A stretch of 64,000 nucleotides of DNA from Micromonospora sp. NBC_01740 (GTDB lineage: Bacteria; Actinomycetota; Actinomycetes; Mycobacteriales; Micromonosporaceae), in contig NZ_CP109150.1 in the NCBI RefSeq assembly GCF_035920365.1, forward strand, positions 2,604,001 through 2,668,000. Direction: 5' to 3'. The position numbers and the translations under genes are program-made. Positions 10,201 to 17,744 of this stretch are shown piece by piece; within the stretch, counting starts at the first letter, position 1; each line of letters begins with the position of its first letter. The notes beneath the pieces are model-generated. The model did no database searches, had not been told where the DNA came from, and worked only from the letters and a program-made list of their open reading frames with translations.

Positions 10201-10302
10201 GAGCTTGTGGTGCTGGACGAGGGCGGGGTCGACGTGCTGGAGGCGATTGGCCAGCTCGCGGGTGATGAGGTGCTCGTAAATGCCCTGATCATGATCCGTC
10301 AC
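7228..10302 (-). CDS. PLD-nuclease/DEAD-like helicase/DUF3427 protein
   Basis: A 1024-residue SF2 protein. The N-terminal third holds a phospholipase D-like nuclease domain (about residues 125-275; LHAKAWLF with downstream GSSN gives the HxK...N signature). A helicase core follows: Walker A MATGTGKT near 345, DEFHHAE near 435, LTATPDR, and motif VI QQLGRGLR. The C-terminal ~300 residues match the DUF3427 region that accompanies such helicases. The start is GTG (10302) with no strong Shine-Dalgarno. PLD-DEAD-DUF3427 proteins are often found in defence islands, and this one faces the toxin-antitoxin pair and backs onto the dpd island. Cleavage of foreign DNA is an inference. The gene stands alone on its strand. 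Confidence 0.85.
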   Translation of the reverse strand: MTDHDQGIYEHLITRELANRLQHVDPALVQHHKLDPADAPDALARHIAALAHRALHAVPSGDDKLRHQIELANRIADAIAGESPQASTPQDQITDARHLLHAIAAPPTPPAQPAFPQRPTTPLSTGALLVNGRHQPRIGHEVTHEMASAEQVDLLCAFIKWYGLRIVEPAIRELIARGGKLRVITTTYLGATDQRALDRLAELGAEIKVSYETRTTRLHAKAWLFRRNNGMTTAYVGSSNLSKTALIDGVEWNVRVSNVEQPHVIDTFTATFEDYWNDPAFEDYDASRDAERLRNALSGERREDSPTQIANLDVRPYPYQAEILADLDAERQVHGRHRNLVVMATGTGKTVVAALDFRRLHRNNQVDSLLFVAHQEQILTQSLATFRQVMLDGSFGETLVGGKTPTRWRHVFASIQSLHRREIDPEAYDMVIVDEFHHAEAPTYARLLERLQPRVLLGLTATPDRADGRDVRRWFDGRVAVELHLWEALERQLLAPFQYFGLHDDVDLSRLRWKRGQGYDLGELDGLYTGNDARARLVLKAVRDTVDVDRMRALGFCVSIAHARYMAEWFTRHGVPSAAVTSHVDRLAQHDLLREFKAGKLRVLFTVDLFNEGVDLPMVDTILMLRPTESATIFLQQLGRGLRLDDDKPCLTVLDFIGGQHANFRFDLRWRALTGVSRREIRDAVEQDFPSLPSGCHIQLDPVTRKVVLDNLRTVMPTSKNGLLAELRHLGDVSFAEFLRETGVEIEDVYRSATVGGWTGLRRLAGLESSTPGPDDRELGRAIGRMLHLDDPDRLDLLTQMAAGERPGAGRLWDMLHFDLWGPNAPLSSRDERLARLWAEPARCAELRQVAEVLRERIHRVTPQPLSAEVPLRVHARYSRNEACAAFGMPNPGSLREGVKWLPDAQADLFFVTLVKSEQHYSPTTMYADRAITDSLFQWESQSTTSSASATGQRYIHHASRGSTVHLFVRETRVADRDLGAPAYLYAGPMTYQKHTGDRPMRIIWRLAHALPADVYATARTIAA

Positions 10303-10647
10303 CCCGGCAACGTAGCCGGTCGCGGTCTTGTAGCGCCGTCCTCAGTCGGATTGGATTCGAGCTGTCGGGTTAGCGACAGAGAGGGCTTTAGCGGTTGCAC
10401 CGAATGCCCAGTTCGTCATCCTCGCCGCTCGGTCAGCGCGTGCATGTCGCGGCCTGGTTGGCCAGCTTGACCTGGGGAAATGCGTCAAGCCTGGCAAGTG
10501 GTTGCCGTCGGGCAATATGGGCTCCAGAGGTTATTGACAGCGCAAAGAGGCTAGGTCGAACCGTCTGACCGGCTGAATACCTCGGGTCCCACCGTTGGGA
10601 CTCTCGCCGGTAATGTCCCCAGCACACCTTGTGGGGAGGTCAGGTCG
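10303..10647. other. Intergenic junction at the left edge of the dpd island
   Basis: A 345-base gap with no convincing gene on either strand. It would hold divergent promoters for the PLD-helicase (minus) and whatever reads into the island (plus). A small hairpin, GTCCCA-CCGT-TGGGAC, lies about 60 bases before the decayed helicase fragment. The last ~30 bases (GTGGGGAGGTCAGGTCGATG) resemble the leader of the intact helicase at 45274, so the homology between the two loci begins slightly before the start codon. No direct repeat, tRNA or integrase site was recognised. Confidence 0.4.
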
Positions 10648-11037
10648 ATGTTTGCTGGGCTGGAGACGCCGTTCGTGGCCGAAGCGGAGCTCGCCATGAC
10701 CGCAGTGCTGGCCGCATCGCGGTCCGCGAGGCACTGCGGCGTCGTGGTCGACTCGCCTTGCGAAGCCGGTGAGTCGAAGCCAGTGGCGAGTGCAATTACT
10801 CAACTAGCCGAGGCCGGCGGGCCGCTGATCCTTCGTACGCAAACCAGCGATCAGGTCGAACCCCTCTTCGAGCGCCTGGCGTGCAAGACGCTGGAGTCGC
10901 GCCAGGATCGACTCTCCGCCGCCGACCACCAGCCGTCGAACCGCGTTAGGTGTTACAAGTCGGCCCCCGTTGCCGCCACTGTCGAAGACCGCAGCGCGAC
11001 CGCCATCGCCCTTCCTCCGTACGTGGTGGCAGGGTGA
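10648..11037 (+). pseudogene. Decayed 5' fragment of the AAA/SF1 helicase gene found at 45274-46599
   Basis: This 129-codon frame aligns with the first ~120 residues of the intact helicase at 45274. Shared strings include GLE.P..EAE, GVVVDSP, LAEAGGPLI against LAAAGEPLI, QT..QV, RLSAADHQPSNRVR against RLSAADYRPSERVR, and VAA.V. The Walker A GAGKS has become EAGES, losing the nucleotide-binding Lys, and the frame ends where dpdE begins. DNA similarity reaches back into the ribosome binding site. It is best read as a truncated, inactivated relative of the chromosomal gene that marks the island junction. It could in principle still be translated. Confidence 0.8.
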
Positions 11038-11060
11038 GGCCCGGGCGGGCCCCAGTTCAG

Positions 11061-14000
11061 ATGCCGTCGGATCCCCGTCCGAGCATCGCTCCTGGCCAGT
11101 TCTTACAACATCCGAGCATACCGGGTATCGCCAGGGTTAATGCCCGAGTCGGCATGACCGTGGAGGTTGAGGCGTTCGAATCGGTGGCTGAGCCAGTAGC
11201 AGCCACCTGGGCACTGCCGATCAGTGAGTGTCGGCCGGTCATCTTGCCGGCGGAGACCCGGGTCTTCTGGCGGGACGCCGGAACCGGTATGTGGCATACC
11301 GGTCGAGTGGTCGCTGGCGGGCCGGATGATTACGCCGTTCGGCTCCCTAACCGTGAGTTCGACGTGCTGGTGTCGAGCGCCGAATTGCGGGTGCGCTGGC
11401 ATAGGCCAGTACGATCCCCCATCGAAGTGTTGGCCGTACGGGCGAACGAATCCCCGTACTACCGGAGGGCTCGGCTACCCATGCTGCGCAGCCTGGTCAG
11501 CCAACGCGCAGCCTCGGCGAACTTCTCAGCGCTGGTATCCTCCGCCATCGAAATCTACCCACACCAGATCGACGCGGCGCTTACCGTGCTGACCGATCCT
11601 GTGCAACGCTATTTGCTGGCTGACGAGGTGGGCCTAGGTAAGACCATCGAAGCCGGGCTGGTCATCCGGCAGCATCTAATCGACCATCCGACCGCCCGAA
11701 TCGCTGTTCTCGCCCCCGACATCCTGCGTCGGCAATGGAGCAGCGAACTCCGCACAAAGTTTTTCACCGAGGACTTCCCTCATGCGGAGATCCGGATTGG
11801 CCAGCATGAAATACCGGACCGTTGGAACGAGTATCACCGGTTCGACTTAGTGGTCATCGACGAGGTGCACAACCTCACCCGGGCCGGCAACCCCCATGAC
11901 GAGCCGTACCCGCAACTGGCGGCCCTGGCCCATGCCGTTCCCCGGTTGATCTTGCTGTCGGCGACGCCGGCCACCGCTCGCCCAGAGTTGCACCTGAGCC
12001 TACTGCACCTGCTTGATCCCCAGATGTACGGGTGGGCGGATCTTGAACAGTTCCGACAGCGCTTCGCCGATCGGCGGCGACTAGCCAACGCTGTTCATGG
12101 GCTCAACGCCGATCTCGAGATCCTGTTGCCGGATGTGCTGTTGGAAATCGCGGAAATGATCCCCGACGATGCCACCTTCACTCGCCTTGCCCAAAACGTC
12201 CGCCAGTTCCTCACCGAAGACGACGAGTTGCGCGACGAGGCCGACCGGCCGGGGTTGGCCGGCGTCCTGGAGGTGCTACGCGCGCATATCAGCGAAACCT
12301 ACCGGCTTCACCGGCGGATGATTCGGCACCGTCGGACGCAGGTGCTGCGCATGACCGACGACGAGCTATTGCCGTTTGAGGTCAGCGGTCGTCGCCGCCC
12401 TGACGCCCTGACGTTGGGCGATCAGCGGGCGGACCTCGCCTACCAGGCACTGCTGGGTTGGCAGCAGCGGGTGGCCCGGTGGCTGCTGGACCACGATGAC
12501 GACCAACGCACACAAGGGTATGGCCAGGTGCTGGCGGTGCTTGCTAGCCGGGCCGACGAACTGTCCGACGACCTTGCTGACGCGCTGCGGTGGCGGCTCG
12601 ACGGCGAGACGGCCGCCGCCGACCGAGCCGGCCTGTCAGCGGCCGAGCGGGCATTGTTGCGGCAGGCACCGCTGCTACCGTTCGAACGTCAGACACTGAC
12701 CGAGTTGGTCGACGTCACCAGTGCCGCGCCGCGCCTCAACGGCTTGGCCCAAGCAGTAAAGGGCCGGCAACGGCCGGTCGTATTCTGCGGTCCGGGCCAG
12801 TTGGCTGACGACCTTGGGGCGGTGTTAGCCCGACGGACCGGGTGGACGGTACTGCGGCATAGCCGCACCCGTACGGCCGCCGAGGTTGCCGTTGACCTGG
12901 ACCGTTGGCGCGCTGGGGGGACGCTCCTGCTCGTTGATGGCACCGGAGAGGACGGGCTCAACCTGCAGGACGCCGATGTTGTCGTTCATTTGCGGCTTCC
13001 TTGGTCGCCTAATCGGCTGGAGCAGCGACTGGGCCGGGTGGACCGGTTCGCCGGGTTCTTTGGCGCAAGCGGCGAGCCCGCTGCCCAGTACTGCGAAACG
13101 GGCGGCAACGCGGACGAGTCGTTCGTCGCGGCTTGGCGTGAGTTGCTGATACAATCATTCGGCGCATTCGACGGTTCGTTGTCGGCCCTGCAAGACATGT
13201 TGGACGAGTTGCAGGCTCATGCCTGGGAGATGGCCCTGCACGAGGGACCGACGGCAATGACGGCACTCGCTGATAAGATCACCGCTGCGATTGCGCGCGA
13301 GCGCCGGGAAATAGAGGCGATGGACGCGCTGGAGTCCATCCATCACGCCACGCTCGGGGTGCGCGTGGCTAAGAGTATCGGCCGGATGGAGGAAGGCTGG
13401 CCGCAGCACGAGCGCGCCCTGCGTGCACTGGTCCATGGCGCCAGCGGTGGCCTGCGGCTGACGGTCGAGCCCGACAGTGGGCAGGTAGTCACGATCGGAT
13501 TCGACCAACGGAATCCACCCCTCATCTCACCGCTGATCCTGGCTCAGGAAGGCGGTCGCTTGCCGGCCGACAGCATGACCGGGGCGTTTAACCGCAACGT
13601 CAGCCTGCGCCGGCCCGGGGTGCGACTGTTCCGCATCGGCAACCCCCTCATCGAGCTACTCGCCGCCGTGGTGGCCATCGACGACCGGGGGCAGGCCTCC
13701 GCGCTATGGCGCCCGGGACGATCGCAGGAATCAGTTCACTTTGGTTTTGACGTGATGATGGAAGCCGACTTGGACGCTGCGCTCTCCCACCCGGCGGCGG
13801 GCGACGAAGCCCGACATGCCATCCGGCGTCAGGCCGACCTGCTACTGCCGCCGTTCTTGGACCGCATCTGGTTGGACGCCGCCGGTGTGCAGGTCACCGA
13901 TGAGGCTTTGCTGCGTTGGTTGAACGCCCCGTATCCACACCAGCGAGACGTCAACCTCAACTCTAATCGAATCACCCCGCTGTTGAACAGTTTCGGCGGC

Positions 14001-14312
14001 ACTGAGCGCTTCGCCGCCGCCGCTCGCCGTGCCGAGGCCACTGCCCGGGATCTGGTTGCCCAGGGCGATCGCGTACGTGACCGGACTGCCGCAGCTTACG
14101 AGGAAGGCAATAGAACACTGGCTGTCCAACGGGCGCAGGCACTGGCACGGCAGACCGCTGGCCGACTGCTATCAGACACCGAGAGTTACGTCGCCGACGT
14201 CGCGCTGAGCGATCTCCTTGTCGATGGCTTGCGCACGCCGAAGATCAGGGTTATTGCCGCGATATGTGTCGTCGGAGGCAATATGTGGGGAGCCCTGCAT
14301 GTCCCACGATAA
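11061..14312 (+). CDS. dpdE: DpdE-like SNF2/HepA-type helicase, dpd restriction arm
   Basis: About 1083 residues from ATG 11061; an in-frame GTG at 11034 is an alternative and neither start has a clear Shine-Dalgarno. After ~60 residues comes a Tudor/SH3-like stretch (VFWRDAGTGMWHTGRVV). The SNF2 helicase motifs follow: ADEVGLGKTIEAGL (Walker A), VVIDEVHNL (DEVH), LSATPA, and a C-terminal helicase half with GEDGLNLQDAD and RLGRVDRF. The C-terminal third is helical. It is the first gene of an eight-gene run matching dpdE-F-G-H-I-J-K plus dpdD. In dpd islands these genes act after modification, restricting unmodified DNA; the biochemical role of each is not settled. Its 3' end overlaps dpdF by 14 bases. 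A TTA codon occurs at 11847. Confidence 0.85.
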   Translation: MPSDPRPSIAPGQFLQHPSIPGIARVNARVGMTVEVEAFESVAEPVAATWALPISECRPVILPAETRVFWRDAGTGMWHTGRVVAGGPDDYAVRLPNREFDVLVSSAELRVRWHRPVRSPIEVLAVRANESPYYRRARLPMLRSLVSQRAASANFSALVSSAIEIYPHQIDAALTVLTDPVQRYLLADEVGLGKTIEAGLVIRQHLIDHPTARIAVLAPDILRRQWSSELRTKFFTEDFPHAEIRIGQHEIPDRWNEYHRFDLVVIDEVHNLTRAGNPHDEPYPQLAALAHAVPRLILLSATPATARPELHLSLLHLLDPQMYGWADLEQFRQRFADRRRLANAVHGLNADLEILLPDVLLEIAEMIPDDATFTRLAQNVRQFLTEDDELRDEADRPGLAGVLEVLRAHISETYRLHRRMIRHRRTQVLRMTDDELLPFEVSGRRRPDALTLGDQRADLAYQALLGWQQRVARWLLDHDDDQRTQGYGQVLAVLASRADELSDDLADALRWRLDGETAAADRAGLSAAERALLRQAPLLPFERQTLTELVDVTSAAPRLNGLAQAVKGRQRPVVFCGPGQLADDLGAVLARRTGWTVLRHSRTRTAAEVAVDLDRWRAGGTLLLVDGTGEDGLNLQDADVVVHLRLPWSPNRLEQRLGRVDRFAGFFGASGEPAAQYCETGGNADESFVAAWRELLIQSFGAFDGSLSALQDMLDELQAHAWEMALHEGPTAMTALADKITAAIARERREIEAMDALESIHHATLGVRVAKSIGRMEEGWPQHERALRALVHGASGGLRLTVEPDSGQVVTIGFDQRNPPLISPLILAQEGGRLPADSMTGAFNRNVSLRRPGVRLFRIGNPLIELLAAVVAIDDRGQASALWRPGRSQESVHFGFDVMMEADLDAALSHPAAGDEARHAIRRQADLLLPPFLDRIWLDAAGVQVTDEALLRWLNAPYPHQRDVNLNSNRITPLLNSFGGTERFAAAARRAEATARDLVAQGDRVRDRTAAAYEEGNRTLAVQRAQALARQTAGRLLSDTESYVADVALSDLLVDGLRTPKIRVIAAICVVGGNMWGALHVPR

Positions 14313-16848
14313 TTGGGCCACCGCTCAGTCAATTTGGCGGGCGTGGCCACACGGCCACGCCGACATTCCGGCTGCTGGCACCTGTCGGCGACTGCGCGAT
14401 GCGCTGACCGGGATTTCCCGCGGTACGGCCCGATGGCGGGACGTTATCGCACTGACCCGTCAGGTGCTACTGGAACACCACGCCCGCACCGACGTCCAGT
14501 CGTCGCTGGTGGTACCTCTGGATCCTGCGCTGCCAAGCGCCCGGCAGTGGGAGTCGGCGCGCTGCACGACATTGGCCACCAAGGACGGGCTGCGAGTCAG
14601 CGCTGAGCCATGGGCTCCTCCCAGTGATGAGACCGCCAAGACCGACCTGCGCCAGGTTTACGCCGGCGCTTCCAGCCGTGCACTAACCGTTCCGGCGGAT
14701 CCCTTCTGGACCGAGGCGCTGGGTCCACGGTTTACCCATTACACCTCCAAAGGGCAGCGCCAGGCCGCGCGTACCGCGGCTACGGCGCCGCCCGGCGCCA
14801 CCGTCATCGCCTGTCTGCCGACGGGTCAAGGCAAGACCGAGGTGGCGTGGGCGAGCGCGTTACCGGCGACGCGACACGGTGGCGTGGCGGTGATGGTGGT
14901 ACCGACCGTGGTCCTAGCCCTAGATATGGAGCGGCGACTTCGCCAACATCTGCATGAGTGCGGTGACGCCGTGGGGGCGGTGCGCACGTACGCCTACACC
15001 GGCGGCCAGGACCACGCGACCAAGGAGGCGATCCGCCGCGACATCCGCTCAGGCCAACAGCGCGTGGTAATCGCCGCTCCCGAGGCGCTGATGACCGGCC
15101 TGAACAGCGCATTGGACGCCGCTGCTGCAGCCGGTCACCTGACACACTTGGTAATCGACGAGGCGCACATCGTCGAGCAGTGGGGCAACGACTTCCGGCC
15201 AGAGTTCCAGTCGATCGCCGCCAAGCGCCGCTTCTGGCTGGACCAGTCTCCGCCCGGCCGGCAGGTGGTGACCGTGGCTATGAGCGCCACACTCACCGCC
15301 GCACAGGTTCAGACCCTGACCAGCACCTTCGGCGGCCCCGGACCGGTGGAGGTGGTCTGGGCATCGCACACCCGACCTGAGCCGATTTACCTGGTCCACG
15401 AGTTCGGCGATCGTGATGAGCGTGACGCGGCGGTGCTGGAGGCAGTCGGCGCCTTGCCCCGACCGCTGATCCTCTACACCACCACCCGCGAGGACGCCGA
15501 ACTGTGGTGCGACCGATTGGACCGGGCGGGCTTCGGCCGGTTCACCCGGCTAACGGGGGAGTCCACCGAGGCGGAGCGACGCGTGGTGATTGCGGGATGG
15601 CGTGGTGAGGACGTCACCGGAGCACCGGCCGACACTCGGTTCGACGTCGTCGTTGGCACCTCAGCGTTCGGTCTGGGCGTGGACATGCCCAACGTCCGCA
15701 CGGTCGTGCACGCCTGTCTACCCGAGACCATCGACCGCTACTACCAGGAAGTGGGGCGCGGGGGCCGAGACGGCCGCCCCTGCGTGGCGTACCTGGCAAC
15801 GGCGCCCGGCGACCTGAATCTGGCCGAGCGGGTTAATCACATGATCCTGATCGGCGACGACCGCGGCTGGCTACGGTGGCAAGCAATGCGCAGCAAGGCG
15901 CGGTGGCTGCCGGATAGCAGGTTGGAGATCGACCTGGTCCAGCTACCGCCGCACTTGCGCGACGAGTCCGCCCGCAACATCCAGTGGAACGTCAAGCTGC
16001 TTAACCTGATGGAGCGGGCCGAGCTGATCCGCCAGGAGGCGCCGGCTCAGCGACAGGACAGGAGCGAGACCACCACGCCAGTGGGTGGCCACCCCGTACT
16101 GCGAGTAGTCGCCGAACTAAAGGGCCGACTCAACGACCGCGCCTACTTCGAGGAAGTGTTCACCGCACAGCGCGACCGGATGCAGGAGCAGCAGCGCGCC
16201 GCGCTGCGCCAACTGTCCACCCTGGTTAGGGGAGACGGCTGCGTCGCGAACGTCTTGGCCGAGCACTATCGGGTGCCGTGGGACGGCGGGGCGCTGACGA
16301 CCGCGCCATTCTGCCGCAGTTGTCCCTACTGCCGTCGCACAGGCCAAGTCGCCGGCTCCAACGGCCTGCGCCGGCGCGGGGCCGAACCCTGGCCGGATAA
16401 CGCCCGCTGGCCTGCGCCGCCCGACCCGCTAGCCAGGTATCGGGGTGGTGGTCCACTACTGAGCATCGCTTGGTCCCAGCATTCCCACTTCGAGGACCTG
16501 GTGCCGGACCTGATTGAGGCGTTGGCCCGCCGTGGTTATGTCGTGGTGGGCGGCCCCGCCGTGACCGTAGGGGCGGTGCACCGAGCGCAGCGTCGGGCCG
16601 CACCGAGCCCAATCATCCTGGACAGCGACAGCAGCATGCTCAACGCGTACGAAGGCCCACTCGTCTGGTTGCTGGATGACGCTCAGGCGCCGCTGCCGGC
16701 GGCGTTGACCGTACGCCTGGCCGGTCCTGAGCCGACCTACCTGGTGCATCCGGCCGAGCTACCGGATCCGCACCGGCTGGATACGCCGTTGCGCTACATG
16801 AACAGGTCAATCTCGCTCGACATCCTGGTAAGGGACTCCGCATGGTAG
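14299..16848 (+). CDS. dpdF: DpdF-like RecQ-type helicase
   Basis: 849 residues from ATG 14299, chosen because GGGGAG stands 6 bases upstream. Helicase motifs are CLPTGQGKTEVAW (Walker A, about residue 172), VIDEAHIVEQWGNDFRPEF (DEAH plus the RecQ-typical aromatic-rich stretch), AMSATLT, GTSAFGLGVDMPNVR and YYQEVGRGGRDGRP (motif VI). A C-terminal Cys cluster, FCRSCPYCRRTG, looks zinc-binding, as in RecQ. It is the second ATPase of the restriction arm, overlapping dpdE by 14 bases and dpdG by 7. Unwinding or translocation on unmodified DNA is inferred from the family; it lacks a nuclease domain of its own. Confidence 0.85.
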   Translation: MSHDNWATAQSIWRAWPHGHADIPAAGTCRRLRDALTGISRGTARWRDVIALTRQVLLEHHARTDVQSSLVVPLDPALPSARQWESARCTTLATKDGLRVSAEPWAPPSDETAKTDLRQVYAGASSRALTVPADPFWTEALGPRFTHYTSKGQRQAARTAATAPPGATVIACLPTGQGKTEVAWASALPATRHGGVAVMVVPTVVLALDMERRLRQHLHECGDAVGAVRTYAYTGGQDHATKEAIRRDIRSGQQRVVIAAPEALMTGLNSALDAAAAAGHLTHLVIDEAHIVEQWGNDFRPEFQSIAAKRRFWLDQSPPGRQVVTVAMSATLTAAQVQTLTSTFGGPGPVEVVWASHTRPEPIYLVHEFGDRDERDAAVLEAVGALPRPLILYTTTREDAELWCDRLDRAGFGRFTRLTGESTEAERRVVIAGWRGEDVTGAPADTRFDVVVGTSAFGLGVDMPNVRTVVHACLPETIDRYYQEVGRGGRDGRPCVAYLATAPGDLNLAERVNHMILIGDDRGWLRWQAMRSKARWLPDSRLEIDLVQLPPHLRDESARNIQWNVKLLNLMERAELIRQEAPAQRQDRSETTTPVGGHPVLRVVAELKGRLNDRAYFEEVFTAQRDRMQEQQRAALRQLSTLVRGDGCVANVLAEHYRVPWDGGALTTAPFCRSCPYCRRTGQVAGSNGLRRRGAEPWPDNARWPAPPDPLARYRGGGPLLSIAWSQHSHFEDLVPDLIEALARRGYVVVGGPAVTVGAVHRAQRRAAPSPIILDSDSSMLNAYEGPLVWLLDDAQAPLPAALTVRLAGPEPTYLVHPAELPDPHRLDTPLRYMNRSISLDILVRDSAW

Positions 16849-17744
16849 CGCTGATAAATGTCGAATCGTCGCTTCCTCGGCCCCTGTGGGCGTTGGTCCG
16901 TCACCTCGCCAGCCAGCCGCGCAAGCGGCAGCGACTGTCCGACTCCGAGGCCATCCTCAGCCCGCCAAGCTTAATTCCCGGGGGCGACAAGCAGCGGACC
17001 TTCGACCGGGCCGTGCGCACAGCCGAGGAGTTTGGCCTGGTCGAACGGATCGAGGAGAACCTCGTGCTGTCCGCCGATGCGGAGGCGGTCGGCCGCGAGG
17101 ACATCGAGGCCTTCCACGATCTGCTGCGCCGGCGCGTGCTCACTCGGGTCGACGCCGACACATTGGCCACCGACGCGTCGCTGACCCAGGGCAAGGACCT
17201 CCTGCGGTCGTTGTGCTGGTTTCTAACACTAGGTAGCCAACTGACCCGAGTGACGGCGAACACCTTCGGCATCGAGCAACACAACGTGCTGTCCGAGGAT
17301 CTCGGCAACCCACTGCAGAACAAAGAGCGGTGGAACGGCTTTACCTACTGGGCGCCGGCTCTGGGGTTCGCTGACGCACCACTGTTGCCTTATGGCGGGG
17401 CACGGGCGCTGGTGCCCGACTGCACGCGGGCGGTACGGCGCACGGTGCGGCAGAAGTGGCGGTCTGGTACCCGACTGGCCGCCCGCGAATTCGTCGACGG
17501 GCTGCTCGAGGCGCTGCCTGCGCTGCCTGGTGGGCGGTTCAGTCTGGCGCTGGGTCTCGAACCGGGTTCGCATGACGTTTCGGCCACACTGTCGTTCGCG
17601 CTGCAACGGGGCCGTGAAGAGGGCTGGTTGATATTGAGCGCGCCCTCGGATGCCACCGGCGGCGTCCAGTTCAGCGACCCGCGCGCCGCCAGTGGAGTAG
17701 GCCGGTTCACCGACGTCGAGATTGGAGCAGACGTTAATGTCTGA
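16842..17744 (+). CDS. dpdG: DpdG, protein of unknown function in dpd islands
   Basis: 300 residues with no enzymatic motif I can see. The N-terminal half has a winged-helix feel (residues 33-75: SDSEAILSPPS, RTFDRAVRTAEEFGLVERIE). A central helical part and a C-terminal beta-rich end (GGRFSLALGLEPG, GRFTDVEIGAD) follow. The name rests on position and size between the RecQ-like dpdF and the large ATPase dpdH. It overlaps dpdF by 7 bases and dpdH by 8. A TTA codon lies at 16971. A DNA-binding or adaptor role would fit but is not shown. Confidence 0.75.
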   Translation: MVALINVESSLPRPLWALVRHLASQPRKRQRLSDSEAILSPPSLIPGGDKQRTFDRAVRTAEEFGLVERIEENLVLSADAEAVGREDIEAFHDLLRRRVLTRVDADTLATDASLTQGKDLLRSLCWFLTLGSQLTRVTANTFGIEQHNVLSEDLGNPLQNKERWNGFTYWAPALGFADAPLLPYGGARALVPDCTRAVRRTVRQKWRSGTRLAAREFVDGLLEALPALPGGRFSLALGLEPGSHDVSATLSFALQRGREEGWLILSAPSDATGGVQFSDPRAASGVGRFTDVEIGADVNV

